From Chromera velia (Eukaryota > Sar > Chromeraceae): a stretch of 40,898 nt of DNA. This document shows positions 30,621 through 40,898 of this stretch, piece by piece (the stretch's first letter is position 1; every line of letters starts with the position of its first letter). Position numbers and translations under genes: made by a program. The notes under the pieces are model-generated. The model was not told the origin of the DNA. It saw only the letters and a list, made by a program, of their open reading frames with translations, and did no database searches. The DNA is taken from contig JAHBMJ010002031.1 in the NCBI GenBank assembly GCA_018398765.1, positions 15,425 to 56,322 on the forward strand, written 5' to 3'.

Positions 30621-32747
30621 TTTAAATTGAGCTTCGACAGAGAGGACAAACTTTTATGCGAATTTATAGCTATGACCCTGGGCACTCTTGCACTTCATTT
30701 TCTCCGTTTTCACCGGCCTGCGCCCCTTCGATCGTTGCATGGCGAATCTTTGTATGTTTTTGCCTCTACCTTCAGAGGATGTGCATGCTGGTGTGTGTCA
30801 GACAGCGATGGAGATATCAATGGAGCGACATCAATTACGAGATCGAACCGATTACATACAAGAGTGGACGAAAGCAAAGCAAAAATGAATGCGCGACATA
30901 CCGGCCGATCAAAACGGTGCCAGGAGCTTTCACTCAAATGGACTCGATCGAGCACATATACGAAACTTCAGTAGATCTGTCTGCCTGTCAAACTTTGTAC
31001 TAAGGGAACGAACGCCCCCTCCCTGAAGGCCCATGCACCCATGCGCCCCATCGATCCCTTCGTTTCTCCGAGAAAGCGCATATGCGCGAGCTACCCGGAT
31101 GTCTCCCTCCCCAGAGCGGAGAGGAAAGAATGGAAGAGGAGAGAGAAAAAGAGAGAGCTGAAGTTAAGAAGAAACTCTGAGGAGGATGCTCTCTCTCATG
31201 CAGTGAAGTCAAGCGAAGGGGAGTGCATGATCAGGAGAATTTCGATGGTTAATTCTTGGGACGTCTGATGATATGAGGGTTGCAACGGACGCGCGAATGC
31301 GTGTTTTGTCTGAATCGCCGTTGTACCGCGGATCGAATCCCCCCTCAACCAGTGAACGTACTGGAAGGAAGGGAAAAGGACGGAAGGGGGAGGGAATGGA
31401 AGGAAAAGAAATTGACGAAAGAGACGATCGAAGAAAGCGAGGAGGAAGTCAAGAGAGAAAAGAGAGGGAGAGATAGAGAGAGAGTATCCACTCCACCCCT
31501 CTCCCAACGTTGAATTTCCTATCGTCCTTCCCTCTCTGTAATCTATTCTACAGTCAATCAAAAATCTTCCTTCCTTCCTTCCTTCCTTGACGCACGCACA
31601 TGGTCTTTCTTTCTTATCTGTCATACTTCTTCACTTCACCCTCCTTTCTCGTACGTGCCGCGTCGACCTTCTAGATGCCCTCCCTAGTTGAGCGTATCGC
31701 CTCTAGCTGTTAAGTGTGCGCGTACCTCTTCGTGACCTTCTTGATGTCTTTCTACGATTTATTTGTGGTCTATGACTCGGTGTGTGTGTATGTGTCTGTT
31801 TACAGTTGCTGTCGAGAGAAGTCAGCAGAGCAGGCACCTTTCTTCTCTTTAAACAAGAAAGAAAGACACAGAAAGGCCCCTCCCCTGGCTGCTGCCACTC
31901 ATCTATCAAGGAAGAGAGAGAACACGCGGAAGGAAGGAAGGAAAGAAAGAGAACGCACCGCCTGCTGCCGTGCCCCCCCCTTCCCAACGATCGCTCCCCT
32001 CCCCACGGCACCCTCCACGCACGCAGTCCTTCGGGAGATTACCCACCCCATTTGTCCAACCACCGCAAATTAAAAATTTGACACACTGCCCAGCGCACTG
32101 CAGCACGGCAGGCAGACTGCCTGGCCGCCCGTGCTGCTGTTCTTCTCATTTTCAAGAGAGACAGACAAACAGAGAGACAGACTGAAAGACAGATAGATAG
32201 AAAGATGGAGAGAAGGACAAGACAGAAAGAAAGCAGACTGCCCAGCTGTGCACCAGGATTGAAGAAGGAATAGATTGGTCGAAGGAAATCGACAAGCCAA
32301 AAAGAAAACAACCATCGAAAGAAGGAGCAAGAAGAAAAGGGAGAGACCGACCGAGACTCCGCTCAATCGAGGTTTGCACCACGATCTCCCTCCCGCAAGC
32401 GAGGGGAGGGGAGGAAAAGGAAGACGTCTTAGCGTCCCACACCTCCTTCACTCCAGCCCCCCCCCTCCTTACACAGCCTTCCTTCAATCTTCGCTTCATT
32501 CATTTGCCCTGCCACCCAGACCGACCCCCCAACGGTTCCCCCCCCCCCAAAAAAAAGACGAAGCAGTTCGGCGCCTGATTCCTTTCTTGCTTTGCCTTTC
32601 CGCCTCCCTCCCTTCCTCAATCACTCCCCTCCCACGAACCATTCATTTGTTGTATAGACAAAAGACAACTGCCCCCCATCTATCTGACAGGGTCTGTCTG
32701 TCTCTGTCCATCTACTCTAACCCTCTCCCGGCCATCCTCCCTCCCTC
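30621..32747. other. Intergenic region downstream of the palmitoyltransferase gene
   Basis: Two overlapping plus-strand frames at 30627-31003 have mixed composition, but neither shows a family signature or splice partner. 31100-31500 is purine-rich and 31900-32750 is mixed, with CT, CTGT-like and poly-C tracts. The part nearest 32748 is probably the 3' UTR of the minus-strand gene. Confidence 0.35.
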
Positions 32748-35700
32748 TCAGATGATCAGGTTTCTGTCTCTCTGCGTCGGGGTGGGAAGGTCTGTGACGA
32801 AATGGTATTCGTCTTCATCGATCACCGACCCGGCAGTAGAACCGATGGCGAACTCCTCAGCAGCCCCGTGCTCGTCCCCCCGTGCAGAGGGGGAGAAGGC
32901 ACCAGACTGCTGTGCAGACATGAACGTGCCGTAGGCACTCGGGGCGTCCTTGAGGAAATCTGTGACATCCAGGGGGACCCTCTTGGGCAGCAGAGCGGGG
33001 GAAGTGGAGGGGGGGGCAATAGGGGCGGTAGTGGAATGGGAAGGGGCGGAAATTGAGACCAAGTGCGCCTCTCCCGCCATGATTTGTTTCTTCTTCTCCT
33101 GCTGAACGGAGGGGAGGGAGGCCTGCTTGGACGAAGAAGAAGGGACAGAGGATCCGAAGGACAAAACACGGGTGGCTGCGGCAAGGGATCTGCGGTTAGT
33201 GGACGCTGTATGCTGAGGCTGCATATCGATCCCGGACTCCAGATCCCTCTGCAGCTTCCCCCCCCCATGTGTCCTTCGGGACTTCCCCCCCCCGAGGGCG
33301 GGAGGACGCGAGTAGGAACTGTAACGGTTCTGCCTGCTGTCATTCAAGGGAGAGTTCTGATCGGAGGATGAGGAGGCGGATGTCGACTCTTCCCTCTGGA
33401 GCATCTGATTCGGGTGGGTGCTGCAGGATTGGGAGCACCCAGAGGCAGAGGGAGCAGCCAGACGCTGCCGTTCCCCCGCGTGGGTGTGGAACGAGACGCC
33501 GTCTCCTATCCTGTTGTCTGCACGCAGTGAGGAGAAGAGACGGGGGGGGGAAGAAGAGAAGGGTCAGAGAGAGACAGAGAGAGGGGGGGAGAGAGAGAGA
33601 GACAGAGAACGGAGGTCTTCTGTCATTCATGCACTTTTTTTTCTTTCGACAGGTAGTTCGAAGAAGACACAAGGCAGGCAGGCAAGATGCGTGATTGCAT
33701 GAAGGTTGCTATGCAAACAACTGGAAGGGAGAGACGACAGTCCGAGTAGTCTGAAAAGCAAAAGAACCCCCGGGGGGCACGGAGGCATTGGAGTTTTCCT
33801 TCACGCAGCAGCAGCAGCAGCAGTTTCACTCGACAAATCCCCCCTTCCCTCTCCATCTCAGATTGATTTCTCCCTAGTCCTTCCACCGTCACAAGCACCG
33901 GACAGCACTGACCGATGGGAATAAACCAGAGGAGAGGGTTGGGTCCCAGCACATCCGAGAGGTTGGCGAGGTACCCCCTATGCCATATCGAGAGCTCCCC
34001 CCTGCCGTTGCCCCTTCCGTTGGCCATCTGCCTCTGTCTCTTCTCCAGGTGCTCGATCGTCGTCATTCCCCTCACAGCAAGCCAGGTGTGGAACATCCAG
34101 AAGGAGGACACAAGGGAGCCCAGGAAGGAAGCAAGCACAAAGGCAACCACAAGGGAGAAGTCACCCCATGTACGGCTCTGCGCAGAGAGAGAGGGAAAAA
34201 AGGGTACATCACACACACTTAGACAAAACGAACTCAAATGGCAAAGGGCGAAAGCTAAAGAAAGCCGACAACACCAGGAACAACCTAGCTAGAGATTCTT
34301 TGAAAATAAATGCACGGAATACAAGAGCGCATTTACGTTTCGTCTTTCCTTCCAGAGGGAAAGAAAGAAAGAAAGAAAGAAAAAAAAGAAAGAAAGAAAG
34401 AAAGAAAAGAAAGAAAGAAAGGAAGGAAGGAAGGAAGAAAGAAAGAAAGAAAAATCCACAACGACATGCCGACCCGACCCCTGCACTGCAGACACATGAT
34501 CGCAACAAAAGAACCCGAGCTGAAAGAGAGACAGACCCATGCACCCACTGACCGACCTGACTGGGAGGCATGCCGAAGAAATCCTCCAGAAGGAACAAAG
34601 AGATCAAGTTCAGAGTCAGGGCCGCATACGAAAGCAACAGGTAGAAAAATCTGCATGCATGAAGCAGTCAAACACACACTCACACATCAACATGCATAAC
34701 AACATAACCAAACAGAAGAACAAAAGAATGAGAGACTCACTCCAAAGCTATGGAAGACAGAAAGAACGGGTAAGTAAGTCGAGCGGAGGCAGACAGACAA
34801 AAGAGAAGAAAAACGAAAAAAAAAAAAAAAAACCGTCACCCTCAAATTTCCTTTCTTTCTGAGCTCATCTGTCCTTCTCTTCGCCAGGTGAAACTTCGCA
34901 TCTTCCCATCCACCTCCCATTTGACGTCTTGTCACCTTGTTTGCCCTCTCAACAGAACTTAGACAACGCAGACATGCCTAGGACATTCTTTCTTTTGCGC
35001 TGTCAAACAGAACCCCCTCGGTAGGTCTCCTTCTCTGACTGACTGCCGGACTGATAAATTGACTGACTGACTTGTGGTTGCCCCATCCCACACAGTTGTT
35101 GATCCAGGGGCAGTGGTGATCCATTCGGAGCACGCACTTCTGGCAGAGGCGGCAGTGGTGGCACCTGTCGGGCTTGTACTTCATGCACCACTTGCACCAC
35201 CGTCTCTCGCCTGTGCCCTTCTTCTCCTGCAACCAAAGGTTCATTCACAACGAGAAGAGAAGAGAAGAGAAGAGAAGAGAAAGGTGTGAGAGAAAGGTGC
35301 GTGAGAGAGAGAGAGAGAAATGAATAGCCAGGGGAGAAAGAGCAGAAGTATCACAGCGGCAGGTGCGCGCCTTCCAGCCTACTTCACCTGGTGACAGGCT
35401 TCTTAGAAAAAAAAAAAAAACAGAACCCGCCGAGGTCATTTATCGGCGATCCACGGATCAAAAACGCCAACCGGAGAAAAACAGTGAACAGCCGCTGATG
35501 GTCTCTGCGCAGATCGATTATTGGGTCCCGCTAAAATCCCCCTTCCCCTCACCGAAGAGTCTCTACAATACCTCCTCTCCCACAAACAAAAGAAGAAAAA
35601 AACTACAAACGAAGAACCTCCAGGCAACGTTGCCCCATCTGCCCACCCACCTGTGTCTGGAGGTTGGCGGTTCCTGTGGCATCGATGATCCTCTCCCCCC

Positions 35701-37203
35701 TCTCAGCTGCCCACCAGGCAGTGTTGGGAATCGACCCTGCAAGCAGAAGCAAGAGGAAAGAGAGAGAGCTCATACGGGTGATGAACTGCGTCGGAAAACG
35801 GTCGGGGTGGTTGTTCGTTCGTTCGTTCAACTCATCATGTCATGTCAAATGGACACGACACCGACAGAATGCACGCATCCAAGGTGAGTGAGACGGACAC
35901 TAACTCACTAACAGGGGGCCCTGCTCCCGCTTCGCTCAATTGAAGGACAGAGTGCAGGCAAGAACGAGGGGAGCAAAATTCCATTCTTTGCAGAGCAGAG
36001 CACAACATATCAGAAAAGAAAAAGCAACTAGACAGCTGGTGGAAGGAAACGAAAAGAGCAGAAAAAGGAGGGAGCAGAAAATAAGGAAGGAAAAAGGTGC
36101 CGCTCGCGACCGCTACTGAAAGTGTCCTTGAATCTTTCTTTTGTCACATTCTATTGGACAAGTTTGTAGCAACAGGAAGGCAGCAGCCCCGAATCTCCCC
36201 CCGTCTCTCTCTCTGCCTCTGTCTTTCTCTCTTTCTGCATGGGCGGGCAGCGTTACTGACAAGAGGTGTTCCTCCCTCTTCAACCAATCTGTCACCATGC
36301 ACACTCCACTGAAGAGGTGCATGGAAGGACATCGATGCATCCCCTTCCCTTTCCCCCCTCCACCGAAGCTGCGAACAAAACACAGAGAGAGACCTTAACC
36401 GTTAGCCGTGCAACCGACCCCCATACCCACCCACCGACCAACCTGCAGGAGTCTTGACGGCCCGAACGAAGGACCAGACGACCATCAGAGCCGCCAGGTT
36501 GAACACCAGACCCTCAACAAGCCCTCTGCATGCATGCATGCGTGCATGGTGGTGGAGAAAGATACTTCAACAAACAGTCACGAAAAAAAGTCAAACCCCT
36601 CTCTCTCAGAGAAGCTTCCTTCTGTTCGTTCCAACAAAAAGTTCCAGAAGGATCAGGAAGGCAAAGGCTAAGGAGTCCAATGCAACCCTTGCGACAGAGC
36701 GACGCTTCACACGTGACCAACGAAGCCTTCCCTCACCAACCCGCCATACAGCCAAGAAACCCAGAGAACAAGGGAGGGGAAAGAGGAGACAGAAGGAAGC
36801 CTTTCATTTCAGTCTAGTTCCCCCGCCCGCAACTGACCGCCGTGCGATGACGTCATCCACCCGGTCCCAGTCCTCATCTAGCTGGAGCATTGGGATGCAG
36901 TGGAACTGCAGCAAGACAGAGAGAGAAGGAAGGCAGAGGGTTACTCATCACCGAGAGACGAGAGAGGTTTCCTCGAGATGAAGAGACGTGTGCCTCCCTC
37001 AGGCCCCACCGCTTAGTCCCTGAAGGAAAGACGCCCTCACTGACCATCATGAAAGTTCCGTAGAAGAAGGCGATGACCCCAACCACAGTGAACAGGGGGA
37101 GGAGCTTGGACAGTCTCTCAAGGAGACTTGCGGGAGAGTTGATTCCCTTCAAAGGGAGAAGAATCTCCGCAGAGTTGTCGTTGAAAGCTCTACTACGAAA
37201 CAT
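32748..37203 (-). CDS. DHHC-type protein S-palmitoyltransferase, eight exons, 559 aa
   Basis: The enzyme transfers palmitate from acyl-CoA to protein cysteines at membranes. Exons, all phase-consistent, are 37203-37045, 36905-36838, 36525-36443, 35736-35651, 35226-35072, 34650-34557, 34177-33913 and 33517-32748 (1680 nt, 560 codons with stop). The zinc-binding Cys-rich domain spans about residues 143-184: CKWC at 143-146, CHHCRLC at 154-160, the catalytic DHHC at 168-171 (Cys171), then [11 protein letters not shown]. Membrane segments lie at about 34-53, 82-100, 185-206 and 222-247. The family motif TTxE is present as TTIE at 254-257. The segment [11 protein letters not shown] before the tail is also family-like. 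The last 250 residues are Ser/Pro-rich and probably cytosolic. All catalytic and zinc residues are intact. The start is the ATG before the first hydrophobic segment. It is divergent from the 80-aa gene at 38084. Confidence 0.9.
34360..34453. repeat. AAAG repeat in an intron
   Basis: (AAAG)n and (AAGG)n on the top strand, pyrimidine on the gene's strand. It lies in the intron 34556-34178 of the palmitoyltransferase gene. Confidence 0.85.
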
Positions 37204-38083
37204 CTTACTGCAAAAGAATGAGCACTTACAAAGGTCAGGAAAGGACCACAGGCCCTTAACAGAAGGAAGGAAGGAGGACCTCGATCGATTCCGTCCTACC
37301 TCATGTACAGACACGTCAGTGCCTCGACACTTCTCTTGCACCAGAAAAAGCGCCGAGGACAAACTTCACTGGCCGAAACTTCCAGCCACACCTAACGCCA
37401 GCACTGCACACCACATACAACCGTCCGTCCTTCCGTGTAGGATAACTGTCAGCAAGGAGGGGAAGGAAAAGCACACATTTCACTCTGAAGTCATGCAGTC
37501 CTTTAAATTTTGACGCACTTAATTGCCGGGGCCGCAGGACCAAAATTTGCCCTGTTTGAGTTCCTCGGATGCCGCGTGAGTCCATTTTCTCTCTCTGCAT
37601 GCGTGCGTCAGAATGTCTGTATCAGGGGTGACGGAAAGACTCCGATTTGGGTGCACGCGCGGCACCCCTGTCTCACAGAGGGCGTCTCCCAAATTCGCAT
37701 AAATTCGCACTCTTAATGAATCTCCTGCAGGATCAGCCTCCGATCAGGACATTCGACATTTGATCCTCTATTTTCCTCCCTCAATTTCACACTGAGAGAC
37801 TCCTGTGAGATTGCCAGACCATTTTCACAAAATTCCGACCACACTCCTGGACTTGCCTTTGTTCGAAGCGAAAGAAAAGGGGTCCATTGCGACGACTGTC
37901 AGACTGTGCGTGCAGAGGACGAAGGTACGGCCTCGGAGAGACAGACTGCTGCAGTCACTCTTCTCTCGCCGTGGCTCATTCACCGCATTCTCCTTTGGGT
38001 ATTGTATCGTAGTGGCTTGGCGTGTGCAGCAGTGGAGCTTTAAAGAACGGCGCCTGGCGACTTGCTGGTGACCTGGGGGGAAA
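37204..38083. promoter_or_regulatory. Divergent region between palmitoyltransferase and the 80-aa gene
   Basis: 880 nt separate the two start codons, so both promoters should be here. A plus-strand frame without ATG is open from 37733 (after CTCCTGCAG) to a TAA at about 38041, about 100 codons of plausible composition, and a short frame with a GTGAGT donor ends at 37575. Their phases do not join each other or the 80-aa gene. I therefore treat them as unproven, possibly 5' UTR exons. Confidence 0.3.
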
Positions 38084-40434
38084 ATGTCACACTTCGGTCC
38101 CATCAAGTCAGTCGGCCTCTGAAAAAGGGAAATAGAGGGGAGCAGTGGGGAGGGAAAGAATGTAAGGGCTGTACGCTGTAGATGGGCTCCACCATTGTTG
38201 AATGAGGTCACAGGAGTGCGTTGCAATGCCCGAGAAAAATCGTTCTCCCATTTATCCCCCCTCACTCCATGTTCTCTAGCTACCTTCCCGAATGGGACTT
38301 TGTGCATTTGCAAATGGAACTTTGTGCATTTGCGAATGGAACCTTTTGCATTTGCTAGGGTCAGACTCGTCTCTTCTCTTGTACTCTCTGTGTGTTTTCC
38401 GTGATCCGACTCATATGTTGGTTTTGTCTGTATCCAAATTAAGGACGACTCAGGTTTCTGCCGTCTTTTGGCGGCTGCTTCCCTTTCTTTATTGCATTCA
38501 TTTCTCTCGTTGTTCCCTTCTTCTCTTCTGTTCTTTCCTTTTCCTCCGTCCTTTCTTACTTTTTCTCTCACTTCTTTTCTTGCGTTCTTACTTTTTTTGC
38601 TTTCTGTCTGTCTGAAGAGAAAAAGGGAAAGAAAAGACGATATTGTCTGTCGGTCTGTCTGTCTTTGTACAATGGAGACGAAGCGACACATAGTCTAGAT
38701 TTGTTCTGTACATATTGTTGCCCTTTTTTATTTGTTTGTCTGTTTCCTTCTTTTTTCTGTTCTCTTTTCTCTTTCTTTTGTTTTCGTCACTGTCGTCACT
38801 TGCTTCCTTCTTTTGTTTTCGTCCCTTGCTTCCTTCTTTTGTTTTTGTCACCTGTTTCCTTCTTTTGTTTTGGTCACTTGCTTTCTTCTTTTGTTTTGGT
38901 CACTTGCTTCCTTCTTTTGTTTTTGTCACCTGTTTCCTTCTTTTGTTTTCGTCACTTGCTTCCTTCTTTTGTTTTTGTCACCTGTTTCCTTCTTTTGTTT
39001 TGGTCACTTGCTTTCTTCTTTTGTTTTCATCACTTGCTTCCTTTTTTTGTTTTTGTCACCTGTTTCCTTCTTTTGTTTTGGTCACTTGCTTTCTTCTTTT
39101 GTTTTCGTCACTTGCTTCCTCCGCTGACTTGCAGGAACGTACTTGTGACGGGTGCGATGATTTTTGGACTGCCCCAAGTTCCTGCCATTCTAGCTGCAAA
39201 TGTGAAGAGAGAGGTGGGGCCGGTGTTCGGGGAACTCGGAGCAGGCAAACTGTCCAAGCCTTTCAACAGTCAGTCAGTCAGTCAGTCAGTCAATGAATGA
39301 GTATGTGAGCTAGGGCATAGTGAGTATTTTCCGCTGAGTCTTAACCCACATGAAACGTTTGAAGAGTGAGTGAGTGAGTGACTGAGTGAACTAGTGAGGG
39401 GGTGAGGGAATGAGTAAGTGAGAAAGATGAAGAAACCTGTACGCCTGCCTGCCCATCGTGTGGAGAACGCTCACCCGAGTGACCCCGCAGTGCAGTTCCC
39501 CTGGGGGGGAGAATTGATTTCCTTCCTGAATGAGCTGTCGCAACGGCTTCCTGACTGACTGGACCGCTTGTTTGCGATGCGTGGCGAAATCTGATGACAG
39601 ACAGACCCATCATTCCTTCCGTCCGTGTGGTCCTTTTGTGTGTAGTGTAGTTCAAGTTTTCATCAGATGGGTGCTTAAGGGAGATGAAAGGAGGCCGGGT
39701 CGCCAGAAAAGACGGACAGCCAGACAAATCGATTTCGAAGATCGTCGACAGATACCGACGGACAAATTGACAAATAGACGGACACACGGACGGGCAGACT
39801 GACAAAGACACAGACAGACAGACGGACAGACACATGCATGCAGAAACACAGAGGAATGAATACACATGCATGCACGCAATAGACAGATGCAGACAGACAG
39901 AGAGACAGACAGACAGACAGACGCAGACAGACAGACAGAGACATGCCACACAGGTGCAGGGATACAGGCAGAGACAGATGGGGTGGGGTCATCGGGAAAG
40001 GAAGAGAGAAAAAAGGCATCGGACAGTCAAAGAGACGGGAAGAGGAGATGGATTTTCAAAAGGACACGAGGCTAACGGTAGAAGACGTCTCTTTTGTCTG
40101 ACTGGCGGTCTGTTGTGTACATGCAAACGAAAAGGAAGGAAAAGACGGAAGCATATGGTGTACATGTCCTTCTTTCTCTGTGGGAAAATGAAAAAAAAAA
40201 AAACCATCTGCCCTCCTCACACAGAGTCTGCCCTTCCCTTCCACCCTTTGATCTCTTTTCGGTTGATTGTGTGTGCAGTGAATCCACAGAGCGACACAGT
40301 GAACGACATGGGCCGATCCCGCACGTACACCTCAGGTAGGTTCCTTCACATTCAGTAGCATTCACCCAGGAGTGTAGACCTCTCTCTCTCTCCCCCTCTC
40401 TCAAGAAGAAGAAGAAGAAGACGCCATTGAGTAA
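38084..40434 (+). CDS. Small 80-aa protein of unknown function, four exons
   Basis: No long frame marks this gene; it appears only after splicing. Exon 1 is 38084-38106 (ATG, seven codons plus two bases, donor GTCAGT). Exon 2 is 39135-39268 (acceptor GACTTGCAG, donor GTCAGT). Exon 3 is 40279-40335 (acceptor GTGTGCAG, donor GTAGGT). Exon 4 is 40406-40434, entered after a long CT tract ending TCAAG, and ends in TAA. The phases 2, 1, 1 match and the sum is 243 nt. The protein starts MSHFGPIK, continues with a hydrophobic stretch (NVLVTGAMIFGLPQVPAILA), then a basic/Gly segment (GELGAGKLSK), a polar segment (NDMGRSRTYTS) and an acidic end (EEEEEEDAIE). The hydrophobic stretch could be a membrane helix or a buried strand-helix. 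No family is recognised. The weakest parts are the very short exon 1 and the AAG acceptor of exon 4. Confidence 0.55.
38797..39120 (+). repeat. 26-bp minisatellite ending at a splice acceptor
   Basis: About 12 copies of a pyrimidine-rich 26-nt unit (cttgcttccttcttttgttt plus six more bases), with C/T variants. It lies in intron 1 of the 80-aa gene, and its last copy runs into the acceptor GACTTGCAG at 39134. Because 26 is not a multiple of 3, all three plus frames stay open and read Phe/Cys/Leu-rich; these are not genes. Confidence 0.9.
39269..39291 (+). repeat. GTCA repeat at a splice donor
   Basis: A (GTCA)n run that begins exactly at the inferred donor after exon 2 of the 80-aa gene, so that several overlapping GTCAGT donors are available. 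The 39360-39420 stretch nearby is a related (GAGT)n sequence. Confidence 0.7.
39427..39558 (+). CDS. Possible 43-codon frame inside intron 2 of the 80-aa gene
   Basis: The frame opens ATG AAG AAA and has strongly protein-like composition (PAVQFPWGGELISFLNELSQ), ending in TGA. It could be an alternative last exon, since an AG at 39417-39418 would enter in the phase 1 left by exon 2, but the sequence before it is purine-rich and a poor acceptor. A minus-strand reading with acceptor and donor-like signals also exists at about 39470-39500. No family is recognised. Confidence 0.25.
   Translation: MKKPVRLPAHRVENAHPSDPAVQFPWGGELISFLNELSQRLPD
39599..39960. repeat. GACA/CAGA-rich tetranucleotide region
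   Basis: Imperfect (GACA)n and (GACG)n tracts in intron 2 of the 80-aa gene. They are the complement of the CTGT repeat at 3760-4950, without its fixed spacers. Confidence 0.75.
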
Positions 40435-40847
40435 CCCCCCCTCCCGCGTCTTGAGGAAGAAAGGGATTTTAAGGTGTGTGGCACCAGTCATCAATCTTTT
40501 GCAAGCTAGTGCGGAAAGAATTGGGAAAATCCCTTCTCCCTTGGGACTGGGATGCATGAGGAGGCTGAAGTAGAGAGGAGGTGTGAGAAGGGGGGGGGAT
40601 GAGGGTACACCGGTGGGGCGGGAGAACGAAGGAAGCATATTGTCTGTGTGTGTGTTGTCGGTGTGCGTGTTTGCTTTTGTTCGTAAAGTTTCTTCCCGGT
40701 CTTTGGGAGAGACAGACAGAGTGGGGGAATGGGGGGGAGAGGACAGGCTAGCTCTGGTTGGGTAACGGCCATTCTCTCCTTTGGCCCCTTCATCTTTCTG
40801 TCTCTCTCTTGCTCAACTGCATGTGTGCACTTGTGTGTGTACGTATG

Positions 40848-40852
<5 letters not shown>

Positions 40853-40898
<46 letters not shown>
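40853..40898. repeat. CT microsatellite at right edge
   Basis: A pure (CT)n run to the last base. With the CT-rich left edge, it suggests the window is a contig bounded by unresolved repeats. 40435-40852 before it shows no gene. Confidence 0.95.

Noticed and set aside
38665-39300. Plus-strand Phe/Cys/Leu-rich frames of about 200 codons resembling membrane proteins
   Set aside because: The 26-nt minisatellite keeps all three frames open; only the part from 39135 is coding in my model.

Overview
The window is nuclear DNA from a intron-containing protist. Reasons: genes read only when spliced (GT-AG introns of about 70 to 1030 nt), eukaryotic families (DHHC palmitoyltransferase, ankyrin-type repeats, a VWD/EGF secreted protein, a chromodomain), very dense microsatellites, and no bacterial operon layout. 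Repeated GCATGC motifs and the style of the proteins (Ser/Pro-rich tails, poly-Ser, acidic tails) fit a photosynthetic alveolate such as Chromera velia. That assignment is an inference. Both ends lie in CT-rich repeats (1-48 and 40853-40898), so the window may be a whole contig that stopped at microsatellites.

Layout. 1-2312 (-): a secreted Cys-containing protein that runs off the left edge. 2313-3247: a divergent promoter region with GCATGC motifs and a perfect 18-bp-arm hairpin. 3248-3661 (+): a small four-helix membrane protein. 3760-5765: a CTGT-based higher-order satellite, then TGAC and AAAG/AATG tracts. 5766-6581: AT-rich. 6582-11771 (-): a large Pro/Ser/Gln-rich protein, of which I resolve four exons (5' end unresolved). 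12125-14194: a possible exon, then TA repeats and GCATGC motifs. 14195-15289 (+): secreted VWD-like/EGF protein. 16926-18124: a 1.2-kb element with 27-bp terminal inverted repeats in AT-rich DNA. 19980-21668 (+): an intronless protein of unknown function. 23524-27764 (+): a four-exon ankyrin-like protein of 1024 aa. 27811-28814: a duplicated about 125-bp segment. 29165-29632 (-): a zinc-finger-like plus chromodomain remnant, probably from a retroelement. 29760-30600: AT-rich. 32748-37203 (-): an eight-exon DHHC palmitoyltransferase of 559 aa. 38084-40434 (+): a four-exon gene for an 80-aa protein that no single long reading frame reveals.

The genes do not form a pathway that I can see. Two pairs are divergent and could share promoters: the left secreted gene with the membrane protein, and the palmitoyltransferase with the 80-aa gene. 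All exon joins were made by eye from splice signals and phase agreement; no transcript evidence was available.
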